From the NCBI GenBank assembly GCA_021847995.1, contig JAJZNE010000112.1, forward strand, positions 1 through 64,000: a stretch of 64,000 bases of DNA, given 5' to 3'. Source of the stretch: Pseudomonadota bacterium. GTDB lineage: Bacteria; Pseudomonadota; Alphaproteobacteria; Acetobacterales; Acetobacteraceae. Positions 19,365 through 27,883 of this stretch are shown here, in pieces. A program made the position numbers and the translations under genes. Position 1 is the stretch's first letter, and every line of letters begins with the position of its first letter. The notes beneath the pieces were generated by a model, which was given only the letters and a program-made list of their open reading frames with translations, did no database searches and had not been told where the DNA came from.

Positions 19365-21167
19365 ATGTCACGCTGCGAGGAGGATGGCGGCCTTGCGGCG
19401 CTGCTGGCGCCCGGGCTTGCGCCACTGTTCACCCCCCCGCCGGCATCGGCGTCCTCGGCCCATGCCCCCTTCCTGCACTGGCTGCTGCCCGCCCTCGCGG
19501 CCGGGCAGGTGGGTGCGGCGGGGCAGGGTAGGGCGGTGACGGCGGCGCTGCGGGCGGCGGCGGCGCGGATGCAGCCCGCGCCGGGCTGGACGGATGTGCC
19601 CGCGCCCGGCACCGACCTGCTGCTGATCGAGGCGGCAGCCGACCCGCGTGCGGTGCTCGCGGCCTGGACGCCGCAGCTGAGCGGCCGGGCCGTCGTGCTG
19701 CTGGCGGGCGGCGGCGCGGATACGGGGCTGACGGACGCCGGACAGCCGCATTTCGTGTTTGACCATGACGGCGGGCTTGTCGTGCTCGCGGTCGGGGCGA
19801 TGGTGCCCGGCCCGGTCGCGGCACTGTGCCGGCTGCCCGACCCGGCCGCCTGCCGCGCCCGCTTCGCCGGCCTCGGGGCGGCCTGGCAGCTTGCGGCGGA
19901 GGCGGGGGACGCTGCGGTGCTGCGGGCGGACCTGGCGGCGCTGCTGGCTTCCTCCTCATGGCGGCTGACGGCGCCGGTGCGGGCGGTGCTGGAACGCCTG
20001 CGCCGCCCGGCCGCTCCGCCCGCGCTGCCCGCCGCGGCGCCCCGCTTCCGCCGGCGGCGCGGGGACGCGGCCGTCCCGCAGGCGCTGTTCGTCGCGGCCG
20101 AACCGCAGACGCCGGGCGCGCTCTATCGCTGCGTCCGCCCCGCCGCCGCCGCCGCCGCCGGCGGATGGCAGGCGCGATGGCGCCCGCTCGACCGGACCGG
20201 GCCGGCACAGGCGGCCCGTGCCGACGTGCTGGTGCTGTGGCGCGGCGCGTGGGGGGAGCGGGTGGCGGCGCTGGTCGCGGCGGCGCGAAGCGGCGGGGCG
20301 AAGATCGTGCTCGACCTCGACGATCTGGTAAGCGACCCCGATCTCGTGCGCCCCGAGGTGATCGATGCGATCCGCACCGGCGTCGTCGATCAGGCGGCGG
20401 CGCGGCTGCATGCCGAGCGGCTGCGCCGCATCCTGCGCGATGCCGACGCCGCCTTCGCCGCCACCGCGCCGCTCGCCGCGCATCTGCGCGCCGCGATGCC
20501 CGGCCGTCCGGTGTTCGTGCTGCCCAATGCCTTCGACGCGGCGGCGCATGCGCGGGCACGGCGGGCGGCGCGGGCGCGGGCGCGGGCGGTGCCGGACGGG
20601 CGGCTGCGCATCGGCTATGCCGGCGGCACCCGCACGCATCAGCGGGACTTCGCCGCCGCCGCCCCCGCCGTCGCCCGCCTGCTGGCCGAGCGGCAGGAGG
20701 CACTGCTGGTGCTGTTCACCGGCGCCGACGGTGCCGCCCTGCTGGACCCTGCGGCCTTCCCCGAGCTTGCCCGGCATGGCGGGCAGATCGAATGGCGCCG
20801 GGCCGTCACTCTGTCCGACCTGCCGGACGAGCTGGCACGGTTCGACATCAATCTCGCCCCGCTCGATGCCGGCAACCCGTTCTGCGAGGCCAAGAGCGAG
20901 ATTAAATTCGTCGAGGCTGCCCTGGTCGGCGTGCCGACCATCGCCTCCCCCACCGAGCCGCTCGCCGCCGCGATCGCCGACGGCACCACCGGGCGACTCG
21001 CCGGCGATGCCGCCGCCTGGCAGGCGGCGCTCGGCGAGCTGGCGGCGGATGCCGTGCTGCGCCGGCGTCTGGCCGCCGCCGCCTATGACGACGTGCTGCG
21101 GCGCTTCGGGCCGGAGCGGGCGGCCGATGCGACGGTGGCTGCACTCGATGCGGTGCGGGACGGTTGA
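19365..21167 (+). CDS. Glycosyltransferase family 4-like protein with an unassigned N-terminal half
   Basis: This 600-residue protein has a C-terminal half (~residues 230-600) of GT-B type: DVLVLWRGAWGERVAALV, KIVLDLDDLV, VFVLPNAFDAAAHARARR, LRIGYAGGTRTHQRDF, and FDINLAPLDAGNPFCEAKSE followed by KFVEAALVGVPTIAS, where the nucleotide-sugar-binding Glu residues are expected. The N-terminal ~220 residues are Ala-rich and I could not assign them. Short Ala and Arg-Ala tracts (near residues 260-265 and 400-410) come from GCC and GCG repeats. The gene ends with a TTGA overlap with ccrM. Substrates are unknown. Confidence 0.8.
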   Translation: MSRCEEDGGLAALLAPGLAPLFTPPPASASSAHAPFLHWLLPALAAGQVGAAGQGRAVTAALRAAAARMQPAPGWTDVPAPGTDLLLIEAAADPRAVLAAWTPQLSGRAVVLLAGGGADTGLTDAGQPHFVFDHDGGLVVLAVGAMVPGPVAALCRLPDPAACRARFAGLGAAWQLAAEAGDAAVLRADLAALLASSSWRLTAPVRAVLERLRRPAAPPALPAAAPRFRRRRGDAAVPQALFVAAEPQTPGALYRCVRPAAAAAAGGWQARWRPLDRTGPAQAARADVLVLWRGAWGERVAALVAAARSGGAKIVLDLDDLVSDPDLVRPEVIDAIRTGVVDQAAARLHAERLRRILRDADAAFAATAPLAAHLRAAMPGRPVFVLPNAFDAAAHARARRAARARARAVPDGRLRIGYAGGTRTHQRDFAAAAPAVARLLAERQEALLVLFTGADGAALLDPAAFPELARHGGQIEWRRAVTLSDLPDELARFDINLAPLDAGNPFCEAKSEIKFVEAALVGVPTIASPTEPLAAAIADGTTGRLAGDAAAWQAALGELAADAVLRRRLAAAAYDDVLRRFGPERAADATVAALDAVRDG

Positions 21168-22309
21168 CGCGACCTCGGCCGGCTCGTCACCATGCGCACC
21201 CGCCCGCCGGAGCCGCGCCCGCATTGGAACTCGTCCGCGAACTGCCGCTCGATCAGGTGCTGCTGGGCGATGCCGTGCGCGTCATGCGCATGCTGCCGGC
21301 CGCCTCCGTCCATTGCGTCTTCGCCGACCCGCCGTACAACCTCCAGCTGCGCGGCGAACTGCGGCGGCCGGACGACAGCCTGGTCGATGGTGTCGATGAG
21401 GCGTGGGACCGATTCACCGATTTCGCCACCTATGACGCCTTCACCCGCGAATGGCTCGGCGAGTGCCGCCGGCTGCTGCGCAAGGACGGCACGCTGTGGG
21501 TGATCGGCTCCTATCACAATATCTTCCGCATCGGCGCGATTCTCCAGGATCTCGGCTTCTGGGTGCTCAACGACATCATCTGGCGCAAGGCCAACCCGAT
21601 GCCGAATTTCCGCGGCCGGCGCTTCACCAACGCGCATGAGACGCTGATCTGGGCGGCGCGCGGGCAGGATTCGCGGCATCGCTTCAACTATCAGGCGATG
21701 AAGGCGATGAACGACGACATCCAGATGCGCAGCGACTGGTTCATCCCGCTCTGCACCGGCGCCGAGCGGCTGCGCAACGCCCACGGCCTCAAGCTGCACC
21801 CGACCCAGAAGCCGGAGGCGCTGCTGCACCGCATCCTGCTCGCCAGCACCGCGCCGGGGGACATCGTGCTCGATCCGTTCCTCGGCACCGGCACCACCGC
21901 GGCCGTCGCGCGCCGCCTCCGTCGCCACTACATCGGCATCGAGCGCCATCCTGCCTATGTCGAGGCGGCGCTGGGCCGGGTGCGGCGGGTCCGCCCGGCG
22001 GCGGCGGAGGCGCTGGCGGTGACGGCGGGCCGGCGGGAGGTGCCGCGGGTGCCGTTCGGCAGCCTTGTCGAGCGCGGCGTGCTGCCCCCGGGCACCAGAC
22101 TGACCGACCGCAACCGCCGCGTGGAGGCAGTGGTGGTTGCCGACGGCACCATCCGCGTCGGCCCGCTGCAAGGCTCCATCCACAAGGTCGGGGCCGAGGT
22201 GCAGCATGCGCCGGCCTGCAACGGCTGGCTGTTCTGGCACGTGGAGCGTGACGGCGCGCTGGTGGCGATCGACGGGCTGCGCATCCTTCCCGCCGACCCG
22301 ACCGAGTAA
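21164..22309 (+). CDS. ccrM: CcrM-type DNA adenine methyltransferase (GANTC)
   Basis: This protein of up to 381 residues methylates adenine, by homology in GANTC, and in alphaproteobacteria is a cell-cycle regulator. Catalytic motif IV is ADPPYNLQLRGEL, and the SAM loop VLDPFLGTGTTAAVA comes later, the order of beta-class enzymes. GLKLHPTQKPEALLHRIL and IGIERHPAYVEAAL are typical. The C-terminal ~90 residues (from VPFGSLVERGVLPPGTRL to the end) form the RAMA-like domain required for DNA binding in CcrM. The listed start is a TTG overlapping the upstream stop; a nearby downstream start is possible because the first ~20 residues are not conserved. Confidence 0.93.
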   Translation: MTRPRPARHHAHPPAGAAPALELVRELPLDQVLLGDAVRVMRMLPAASVHCVFADPPYNLQLRGELRRPDDSLVDGVDEAWDRFTDFATYDAFTREWLGECRRLLRKDGTLWVIGSYHNIFRIGAILQDLGFWVLNDIIWRKANPMPNFRGRRFTNAHETLIWAARGQDSRHRFNYQAMKAMNDDIQMRSDWFIPLCTGAERLRNAHGLKLHPTQKPEALLHRILLASTAPGDIVLDPFLGTGTTAAVARRLRRHYIGIERHPAYVEAALGRVRRVRPAAAEALAVTAGRREVPRVPFGSLVERGVLPPGTRLTDRNRRVEAVVVADGTIRVGPLQGSIHKVGAEVQHAPACNGWLFWHVERDGALVAIDGLRILPADPTE

Positions 22310-22350
22310 GCTGAACGGACGCGACCCGGCTTGACTCGCGCGCCGTATTC

Positions 22351-22384
22351 TGAAAATATTTTCTCCATTGAGGAAAAAATTTCA
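22351..22384. promoter_or_regulatory. AT-rich 34-base dyad, probable operator of the SorC-family regulator
   Basis: In a ~70% G+C region this stretch is strikingly A/T-rich and forms an imperfect 34-base inverted repeat (26 of 34 positions self-complementary) with outer arms TGAAA/TTTCA. Nested inside is the perfect 12-base palindrome GAAAATATTTTC (22352-22363). It ends 15 bases before the regulator's ATG, so a bound protein would block transcription or sit in the promoter. SorC-family proteins bind such A/T-rich dyads as tetramers. A GANTC site (GACTC, 22333-22337) lies just upstream. Confidence 0.6.
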
Positions 22385-22399
22385 CCACAAGGGTGAACG

Positions 22400-23395
22400 A
22401 TGGAGGGTTCGGTCCACGACACCGCGCTGCCCGGCAGCGAGGAGGCGGCCCTGGCGACGCGCGCCGCCTGGCTCTATCACGCCGGCGGCTTCACGCAGTC
22501 GGAAGTGGCGGAAAGGCTCGGCATCGCCGCCGCCAAGGCGCACCGGCTGATCGCCCGGGCGACCCGTGCCGGCCTCGTGCGCGTGTTCGTCGAAGGACCG
22601 ATCGGCGGCTGCATCGCGCTCGAAGATGCGCTGAGCGCCCGCCATGCACTGACGATCTGCCGCGTCGTCCCGGCGCTCGGGGAGCGTGGACTGCCGCTGC
22701 GCGCGCTCGGGACCGCCGCCGCATCATTCCTGCGTGAGGCGCTGGAGCGTGGCGCGCATCGCGTGATCGGTCTCGGCCACGGCCGCACGCTCGCCGCGGC
22801 CGTCGATTTCCTGCCGCCGACGCCGGCGCCGCAGGTCCGCCTGGTTTCGCTGCTCGGCGGCCTGCCGCGGCGTATCCGCACCGGGCCGTTCGACGTGATC
22901 CATCGCGTTGCCGAGAAGACCGGCTCCGACGCCTATCTGCTGCCGGTACCGATGTTCGCCGACAGCGAGGCGGATGCCGCGGTGCTGCGCCGCCAGCGCG
23001 GCGTTGCCGAAACGCTGGCGCTCGCCGCGGAGGCGTCGCTGGTGCTCGCCGGCATCGGCCCGATCGCCGAAGCGGCGTTTCTGCCGATGGCCGGCATGGT
23101 GACGCAGGACGAAGTGCGGGCGCTGCGCGACGCCGGTGCCGCGGGCGAGATGCTCGGCCGCTATTTCGCCGCCGACGGCAGCCCGATCGCGACCGATCTG
23201 CACGACCGGCTGATCGCGCTGCCGCCGCGCCAGGGCGGCGGCGTGGTCGCCGTCGCCGGCGGGACGGAGAAGATCGATGCCATCCGGGCCGTGCTCGCCA
23301 GCCGCGTGCTGGCCGGCCTGATCACCGACGAGCCGACCGCGCGCCGGCTCCTCGACCCACCCGACATGCCGCGCGAGATGAGGGAGAGAGACTGA
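22400..23395 (+). CDS. SorC/DeoR-family sugar-responsive transcriptional regulator (EryD-like)
   Basis: This 331-residue protein has an N-terminal helix-turn-helix (~residues 20-60: LYHAGGFTQSEVAERLGIA followed by KAHRLIARATRAGLVRVFVEG), which is the SorC-family arrangement, and a ~260-residue sugar-binding domain with IGLGHGRTLAAAVDFLP, VSLLGGLPRR, and VVAVAGGTEKIDAIRAVLASRVLAGLITDE near the C-terminus. Such regulators respond to sugar phosphates; EryD of rhizobia and Brucella belongs to this family. It is the first gene of the polyol operon and overlaps the next start as TGATG, so it is probably autoregulated through the dyad at 22351-22384. Repressor versus activator cannot be told from sequence. 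Confidence 0.85.
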   Translation: MEGSVHDTALPGSEEAALATRAAWLYHAGGFTQSEVAERLGIAAAKAHRLIARATRAGLVRVFVEGPIGGCIALEDALSARHALTICRVVPALGERGLPLRALGTAAASFLREALERGAHRVIGLGHGRTLAAAVDFLPPTPAPQVRLVSLLGGLPRRIRTGPFDVIHRVAEKTGSDAYLLPVPMFADSEADAAVLRRQRGVAETLALAAEASLVLAGIGPIAEAAFLPMAGMVTQDEVRALRDAGAAGEMLGRYFAADGSPIATDLHDRLIALPPRQGGGVVAVAGGTEKIDAIRAVLASRVLAGLITDEPTARRLLDPPDMPREMRERD

Positions 23396-24831
23396 TGGAC
23401 GAGAAGGCCAGGGACCTGTTCGACGCCTTTGTCGCAGGCAATGTCGGGCGACGGGAACTGATCCGCCGCGCCGCCGCACTCGGCATCGGGGCGGCGGCGG
23501 CGGGGACGTTCCTGAACGCGGCACAAAGCCGCGCGCTCGCCGCCGACTACAACTGGAAGGCGCACCAGGGCACGGCGCTGAAGCTGCTGCTGAACAAGCA
23601 TCCGTATGCCGACGCGATGATCGCCGATATCGAAAGCTTCAAGTCGTTGACCGGCATGTCGGTGACGTGGGACATTTTCCCCGAGGATGTCTATTTCGAC
23701 AAGGTGACGGCGGCGCTGTCGTCACACTCCACCGAATACGACGCCTTCATGACCGGCGCCTATCAGACCTGGCAGTACGGTCCCGCCGGCTGGCTGGTCG
23801 ATCTCAACGAATACCTCAGGAACGGCGCCAGGACCGCGCCGAACTACGACTGGGAAGGCGTGCTGGAGGGGCTGCGTGCCTCCACCGCGTGGTCGGGCAA
23901 GCCGGGCGACGCGCTGGGCGGCGCGGGGGCGAAGCAGTGGTGCGTGCCGTGGGGATTCGAGCTCAACAACATCAGCTATAATCAGACGATCTTCGACAAG
24001 GTCGGCGTCAAGGTGCCGAAGAACCTGCCGGAGATGCTGGAGATCGCTGCCAAGATCACCAGGGATGCCGGCGGACCCTATGGCATCGGTGTGCGTGGCA
24101 GCCGCTCCTGGGCAACCATCCATCCCGGCTTCCTGTCCGGCTATACCAACTATGGCGGCCACGACTTCGTGATGCAGGGCGGCAAGCTCAAGGCCGCGAT
24201 GAATTCGCCGCAATCGAAGGCGTTCACCAAACTCTGGGTCGAGATGATCCAGCAAAGCGGGCCGAAGAACTGGGCCACCTACACCTGGTACCAGGTCGGC
24301 ACCGATCTCGGCGCCGGTGCTTCGGGCATGATCTACGATGCCGACATCCTCGGCTATTTCATGGACGGCGGCGACAACAAGGAGCGCGGGCACCTCGCCT
24401 ATGCCGCCTTCGCCGCCAATCCGGAGGCCACCGCGCCGACCGCCAATGTCTGGATCTGGTCGCTCGCGATGTCCAACTTCTCCAGGAAGAAGGATGCGGC
24501 CTGGGACTTCATCCAGTGGGCGACCGGGACCGACCATCTGCTGTATGGCGCGCGCAAGCAGGACATGGTGAACCCGGTGCGCACCAAGGTCTGGGAGGAT
24601 CCCGAATTCAAGGAGAAGATCGGCAAATACCCCGGCTACCTCGACGAGTACACCGAGACGGCGCCGAAGGCCAAGATCTATTTCACGCCGCAGCCGCTGT
24701 TCTTCAACCTGACGACCGACTGGGCGGCGGCGTTGCAGCAGATGGTGGCGAAGCAGATCCCGGTCGATGAGGGGCTGGACAAGCTGGCGGAAAGCATCAA
24801 CCGTCAGCTCAAGAGCGCAGGACTGGGCTGA
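23395..24831 (+). CDS. ABC transporter sugar/polyol-binding protein (family 1), Tat-type leader
   Basis: This 478-residue periplasmic protein should capture the substrate of the first CUT1 importer. The leader has a twin-arginine stretch (NVGRRELIRRAAALGIGAAAAG, residues ~16-37), followed by a hydrophobic core and LNAAQSRALA, so export in folded form through Tat is likely. The mature protein starts ADYNWKAHQG and shows family 1 features: TALKLLLNKHPYADAM, DIFPEDVYFDKVTAAL, GGAGAKQWCVPWGFELNN and an Asn/Trp-rich C-terminal domain. It shares only family-level features with the binding protein of the second importer. A strong hairpin follows the gene before the permeases. Confidence 0.87.
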   Translation: MDEKARDLFDAFVAGNVGRRELIRRAAALGIGAAAAGTFLNAAQSRALAADYNWKAHQGTALKLLLNKHPYADAMIADIESFKSLTGMSVTWDIFPEDVYFDKVTAALSSHSTEYDAFMTGAYQTWQYGPAGWLVDLNEYLRNGARTAPNYDWEGVLEGLRASTAWSGKPGDALGGAGAKQWCVPWGFELNNISYNQTIFDKVGVKVPKNLPEMLEIAAKITRDAGGPYGIGVRGSRSWATIHPGFLSGYTNYGGHDFVMQGGKLKAAMNSPQSKAFTKLWVEMIQQSGPKNWATYTWYQVGTDLGAGASGMIYDADILGYFMDGGDNKERGHLAYAAFAANPEATAPTANVWIWSLAMSNFSRKKDAAWDFIQWATGTDHLLYGARKQDMVNPVRTKVWEDPEFKEKIGKYPGYLDEYTETAPKAKIYFTPQPLFFNLTTDWAAALQQMVAKQIPVDEGLDKLAESINRQLKSAGLG

Positions 24832-24895
24832 GGCGGCATCGCCCGCGCCGACCCCTGGCCCGCCCCCGCCCCCCGGGGGCGAGCGGTCGGGGCCT

Positions 24896-24928
24896 CCCGC
24901 TCCGTCTCCCCGCGCGGGAGGGAGCGGG
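24896..24928 (+). promoter_or_regulatory. Intercistronic hairpin after the binding-protein gene
   Basis: CCCGCTCC-GT-CTCCC (24896-24910) pairs with GGGAG-GGAGCGGG (24916-24928) around a CGCGC loop: 13 base pairs with a two-base bulge. A smaller palindrome (CGCCCCC/GGGGGCG, 24867-24881) lies just before it. The gap between the binding-protein stop (24831) and the permease start (24989) is the only long gap in an otherwise overlapping operon. Such elements commonly stabilise or terminate upstream mRNA so that the binding protein is made in excess. No T-run follows. Confidence 0.6.
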
Positions 24929-24988
24929 AGGAGGGGCGTCGCCCGATCGTGGGAGCCGCGTGGCAGGTAGCAGGAAAGCCCGACCGTC

Positions 24989-25924
24989 ATGTCCGACATC
25001 GCTCATCCCGCCACCTCGGCCGCCCGTGTCCACGCGGCCGGGCCGCGTGCGGCGCGGCTGCTGCCGTATCTGCTCAGCCTGCCGGCGCTGCTGGTGTGCA
25101 TCGGCATCCTGGTGCCGTTCGGCACCGCGGCATGGTACAGCCTGCAACGCTACAACCTGGCGATGCCGTTCATGCGCGGCTTCGTCGGCTTCGACACCTA
25201 TCTCGATTTTCTCGGCGATCCGGACTTCTGGAACACCGTCGAGGTTTCGGCGATTTACACAGCGGCGACGGTGATCCTGGAACTGCTGCTCGGGCTCGCC
25301 ATCGCGCTGCTGCTGCGCGAACGCAGCCCGCTCAACAACGCCATTTCGGTGGCGTTGCTGCTGCCGCTGATGACGGCGCCGGCGATCGCGGCGCTGATGT
25401 GGAAGCTGATGACCAATCCCGGCTTCGGGGTGCTGAGCTGGCTGGTCAGCCGCTTCGGGCTGGCCGATTTCAAATGGGCGTCCGACCCGCACACGGCGAT
25501 GCTGACCGTCGTGCTGGTCGATATCTGGGTCTATACGCCGTTCATAATGATCCTGCTGCTGGCCGGCCTACGCAGCCTGCCGACGCAGCCGTTCGAGGCG
25601 GCACGGCTCGATGGCGTGCCGGCGCGCTTCGTGTTCTTCCGCATCACGCTGCCGATGCTGATGCCCTACATCGTCACCGCGACGCTGTTCCGCCTGCTCG
25701 ATTCGATCCAGCAGTTCGACATCGTCTATGCCATGACGCAGGGCGGCCCTGGCGACAGCCTGATGGTGTTCCAGGTGCGCGCCTATCTGGAGTTTTTCCA
25801 GTATACCAATGTCGGCCGCTCGGCGGCACTGATGATGATCCTGTGGGCGCTGACCTACGCCCTCTCCAACGTATTCGTCAAGCAATGGCTTAGGCTGAGG
25901 GAGCGGACGCATGGCGCGTATTGA
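24989..25924 (+). CDS. CUT1 ABC transporter permease, MalF/UgpA-type
   Basis: This 311-residue inner-membrane protein is the first permease of the importer. It has six predicted helices, starting LLPYLLSLPALLVCIGILVPFG, and the ATPase-docking EAA loop FEAARLDGVPARFVFFRITLP (a 21-residue stretch near residue 205), then LLDSIQQFDIVYAMTQGGPG, a signature of this permease type in sugar importers. The stop overlaps the next permease start by 14 bases. Family is certain; substrate can only be guessed from the catabolic genes downstream. Confidence 0.92.
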   Translation: MSDIAHPATSAARVHAAGPRAARLLPYLLSLPALLVCIGILVPFGTAAWYSLQRYNLAMPFMRGFVGFDTYLDFLGDPDFWNTVEVSAIYTAATVILELLLGLAIALLLRERSPLNNAISVALLLPLMTAPAIAALMWKLMTNPGFGVLSWLVSRFGLADFKWASDPHTAMLTVVLVDIWVYTPFIMILLLAGLRSLPTQPFEAARLDGVPARFVFFRITLPMLMPYIVTATLFRLLDSIQQFDIVYAMTQGGPGDSLMVFQVRAYLEFFQYTNVGRSAALMMILWALTYALSNVFVKQWLRLRERTHGAY

Positions 25925-26780
25925 CGGAACTTCCGCCTTCCTGGCGCGCGGGCTGCGCACGCTGGCGCTCGCGGTGATCGTGCTCTTCTTCCTCTTCCCG
26001 ATCCTGTGGATCGTGCTGATGAGCTTTCAGACCAACGAGCAGATCCTGCGCATCCCGCCGAGTCTGCTCTTCGACCCGACGATCGTGAACTACCGCGCAC
26101 TGATCTCGGGCAAGCTGGTGACGGCGGCCGGCCAGCTTGATCTGCCGTTCATGCGCAACCTCGGCAACTCCGTGCTGCTGTCATCGGTCTCGGTGCTGCT
26201 GTCGCTGGTGCTCGGCGTGCCGGCGGCCTATGCGTTTGCCCGCTTCCGCTTCCGCCTGGGGGAGAATATCGCCTTCACGCTGCTGTCGTTCCGGTTCGCG
26301 CCGCCGCTGCTGGTGCTGCTGCCGCTGTCGCTCTATTTCCAGGATCTCGGCCTCGCCAACACCTACACTGGCCTCGTCTGGGTCTATCAGCTGATCTGCC
26401 TGCCGCTGATCCTGTGGATCGTGCGCGGCTATTTCGAGGATGCCAGTCCCGATATCGAATATGCCTATCGCGTCGATGGTCATTCGTGGTGGCGGGCCTT
26501 CACCCGCATCGCCATCCCGCTCGCCGGGCCGGGCATCGCCGCGGCCGGGCTGCTCGCCTTCATCTTTGCTTGGAACAACTTCGTCTTCGCCCTCATCCTC
26601 GCCTCCGCTGACAAGCAGCCTGTGACGGTTGGCGCGCTCGCCTTCGTCACCGCGTCCGGCATCCAGTACGGGCAGATCGCCGCCGCCATCGTGCTCTCCA
26701 TCCTGCCCACGCTCGCGCTCGCGCTCTATGCCCAGCGCTGGCTGGTGGAAGGCCTCAGCCTGGGAGCGGTCAAGGGATGA
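25911..26780 (+). CDS. CUT1 ABC transporter permease, MalG/UgpE-type
   Basis: This 289-residue protein is the second permease, pairing with the product of the preceding gene. The N-terminal helix (LALAVIVLFFLFPILWIVLMSF) and FQTNEQILRIPPSLLF match MalG-type permeases. The EAA loop region is degenerate: DIEYAYRVDGHSWWRAFTRIAIP replaces the usual EAA-x3-G by EYAYRVDG. The C-terminal SLGAVKG resembles the usual GAVKG ending of MalG-type proteins. It overlaps its neighbours on both sides, so translation is coupled. Confidence 0.92.
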   Translation: MARIDGTSAFLARGLRTLALAVIVLFFLFPILWIVLMSFQTNEQILRIPPSLLFDPTIVNYRALISGKLVTAAGQLDLPFMRNLGNSVLLSSVSVLLSLVLGVPAAYAFARFRFRLGENIAFTLLSFRFAPPLLVLLPLSLYFQDLGLANTYTGLVWVYQLICLPLILWIVRGYFEDASPDIEYAYRVDGHSWWRAFTRIAIPLAGPGIAAAGLLAFIFAWNNFVFALILASADKQPVTVGALAFVTASGIQYGQIAAAIVLSILPTLALALYAQRWLVEGLSLGAVKG

Positions 26781-27883
26781 GCGCCGATCCGGGACTTGCC
26801 GTCCGCGCCCTCTCGGTCACATTCGGTCGCAACCATCTGCTGCGCGGCATCGATTTCGATGTCGCGGAGGGCGAGACGCTGGTGCTGTTCGGCCCTTCGG
26901 GCGTCGGCAAGACGGTATTGCTGCGCGCGATCGCCGGGCTGGAGCCGGCGGCGCGCGGCGAGGTGCGGGTTGCCGGGCGCGACGTCTCGATGCGCGGGCC
27001 GGAGGCGCGTGGCATCGGCATGGCGTTCCAGAACTTCGCGCTTTATCCGCACATGTCGGCCCGCGACAATATCGCCAGCCCGCTGCGCGCGCGCGGGGTT
27101 TCCCGCGCCGAGATCGAGCGGCGCGTCGGCGCCGTCGCCGACCTGCTGCGTATCGGCCACGTGCTCGGCCACGCGCCGAAGGAGCTTTCCAACGGGCAGA
27201 AGCAGCGCACTGCGCTCGCCCGCGCCCTGGTCGGCGAGCCGCGCGTGCTGCTGCTCGATGATCCGCTGCGCAATGTCGATGCCAAGCTGCGCTATGAAAT
27301 GCGGCTCGAATTCCCCCGCCTGCTGCGCACCGCCGGGGCCGCGACGCTGTACGTGACGCAGGATTACCGGGAGGCGATGGCGCTCGGCGACCGCGTGGCA
27401 ATCCTGCTCGACGGGCGGATCGCGCAGACGGCACCGCCGGAGACGGTGTACGAGCATCCCGACTCGGTCGCCGTCGCACGGCTGTTCGGCGATCCGCCGA
27501 TCAACCTTCTGCCCTGCCGCCCGACGGAGAGCACCGGCGGCGTGCAGGTCGCGGCGGCGGGGCTGCGCCTGACGCTGCCGGCAGCGCAGCACGCGATCGG
27601 GCGGGACTGCCTGCTCGGCCTGCGGCCGGAGGCGATCGCGGTGCATGCGGCGGCGCTGCCGGGGGCCGCGCCGGCGCAGCTCAACGCCACCACGCCGCTG
27701 CACGAACGCCTCGTCGTGCTGCTGCGGGCGGGCGGCGAGGAGGTGGTGGCGAGCGTGCTGGGCGAGGTGCCGGTACCGGGCAGCGCCGTCTGGATCAGCG
27801 CCGACCCGGCGCAGGCGACGCTGTTCGATGCTGGTTCCGGTGCCCGCATCGCCGCCCCCGCGCCGGTGCGGGAGGCAGCATGA
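26777..27883 (+). CDS. CUT1 ABC transporter ATPase 1, with degenerate catalytic residues
   Basis: This 368-residue MalK/UgpC-type ATPase has an intact Walker A (GPSGVGKT, residues 39-46) and Q-loop (Gln85 in AFQNFALYP), with the D-loop Asp at 168. The signature is LSNGQ (137-141) instead of LSGGQ. The Walker B is LLLDDP, so the catalytic Glu is Asp162, and the switch histidine is Gln195 (YVTQDYREA). A C-terminal TOBE-like regulatory domain (~240-368) follows. It overlaps the next ATPase gene by 4 bases. Together with that gene it probably forms a heterodimer in which this subunit's own ATP site hydrolyses poorly. Confidence 0.9.
   Translation: MSADPGLAVRALSVTFGRNHLLRGIDFDVAEGETLVLFGPSGVGKTVLLRAIAGLEPAARGEVRVAGRDVSMRGPEARGIGMAFQNFALYPHMSARDNIASPLRARGVSRAEIERRVGAVADLLRIGHVLGHAPKELSNGQKQRTALARALVGEPRVLLLDDPLRNVDAKLRYEMRLEFPRLLRTAGAATLYVTQDYREAMALGDRVAILLDGRIAQTAPPETVYEHPDSVAVARLFGDPPINLLPCRPTESTGGVQVAAAGLRLTLPAAQHAIGRDCLLGLRPEAIAVHAAALPGAAPAQLNATTPLHERLVVLLRAGGEEVVASVLGEVPVPGSAVWISADPAQATLFDAGSGARIAAPAPVREAA

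Noticed and set aside
20139-20161. GCC triplet repeat in a glycosyltransferase gene as a phase-variation tract
   Set aside because: A triplet repeat changes only the number of alanines and cannot switch the frame.
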